In this document: positions 5,137 through 5,241 of the stretch, piece after piece
Position numbering within the stretch: position 1 is the first letter of the stretch
Layout of the letters: each line of letters starts with the position of its first letter
Assembly (NCBI GenBank): GCA_004347925.1
Contig: QNVD01000297.1
Span: forward strand, 1 to 5,241
DNA length: 5,241 nucleotides
From: Hadesarchaea archaeon
GTDB lineage: Archaea; Hadarchaeota; Hadarchaeia; Hadarchaeales; WYZ-LMO6
Reading direction: 5' to 3'
Made by a program: the position numbers and the translations under genes
Notes under the pieces: model-generated
The model's database searches: none
Told to the model about the DNA's origin: nothing
The model's input: the letters and a program-made list of their open reading frames with translations, nothing else

Positions 5137-5241
5137 ATGGAAGGGCTCAGATCCCTGGAGCTCTCCCTCCTCTCCCTGGGGGCCAGGAGCAGGGGGATCT
5201 ACAGGGGAAGGAAGGGGGGGGCGGGGCCCTCGGGGGGGAGG
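5137..5241 (+). CDS. N-terminal fragment of an unrecognised protein
   Basis: The first 35 codons of a gene running off the right edge. The readable part has an amphipathic start (RSLELSLLSLGARSRG) followed by a glycine-rich stretch, GRKGGAGPSGGR. A GGAGPxGG-like segment near the N-terminus occurs, as far as I recall, in some archaeal Fe-S or radical SAM proteins, but that is too weak to assign a function. Support for it being real comes from the promoter-like region just upstream, the open frame to the edge, and AGG/GGG/CTC codon use matching the left block. It contains runs of seven and eight G's, so a base-count error could shift the frame. Confidence 0.5.
   Translation, partial: MEGLRSLELSLLSLGARSRGIYRGRKGGAGPSGGR

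Noticed and set aside
1..5241. Defence system, CRISPR array, tRNA or insertion sequence
   Set aside because: Both strands were read: no regularly spaced repeats, no cloverleaf, and no transposase, nuclease or other defence domain was seen.

Overview
The window looks like thermophilic archaeal DNA, most likely from an uncultured lineage known from metagenomes; a Hadarchaeota-like or other euryarchaeal source is my guess, not something the sequence proves. The reasons are very GC-rich, purine-loaded coding strands with arginine written almost only as AGG, archaeal-only families (DUF166 and a probable DUF4443 regulator), TATA-like boxes about 25 bp upstream of start codons, and almost no intergenic space.

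Left block (1-2896). A partial winged-helix regulator with a probable DUF4443 C-terminal part runs off the left edge on the minus strand. It is divergent, across only 38 bp, from a tight plus-strand operon of three genes: a GalT-like nucleotidylyltransferase of the HIT superfamily, a DUF166 protein of unknown function, and a PAP2_3-type membrane phosphatase or phosphotransferase. The genes are separated by 4 bp and then overlap by 16 bp, so they are very likely co-transcribed and translationally coupled. A sugar-nucleotide enzyme next to a membrane lipid phosphatase suggests glycan, glycolipid or polar head-group metabolism, with DUF166 as the unknown member.

Right block (2893-5003, minus strand). 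A padR / ABC ATPase / ABC-2 permease cassette, a common arrangement for drug or lipid export under a PadR repressor. Its base composition and codon use differ clearly from the left block: nearer half GC, with mixed arginine codons. Both transporter genes are broken by single-base insertions, one in a run of seven A's in the ATPase and one in the permease. Removing each base restores a full-length, well-conserved protein. The ATPase 3' end also appears to be out of register by one base. The cassette is therefore acquired and decaying, carries sequencing or assembly errors, or (for the A7 site only) uses slippage.

Right edge (5004-5241). A 133-bp divergent intergenic region carries two clear dyads, one abutting the padR start codon, and a TATA-like element serving a partial plus-strand gene at 5137. 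That gene returns to the GC-rich, AGG-using style of the left block, so the cassette lies between two stretches of similar style.

I found no CRISPR array, tRNA, rRNA, insertion sequence or recognisable defence system. The points most worth checking are the function of the galT-like/DUF166/PAP2 operon, the broken foreign-looking export cassette, and the possible PadR operators.
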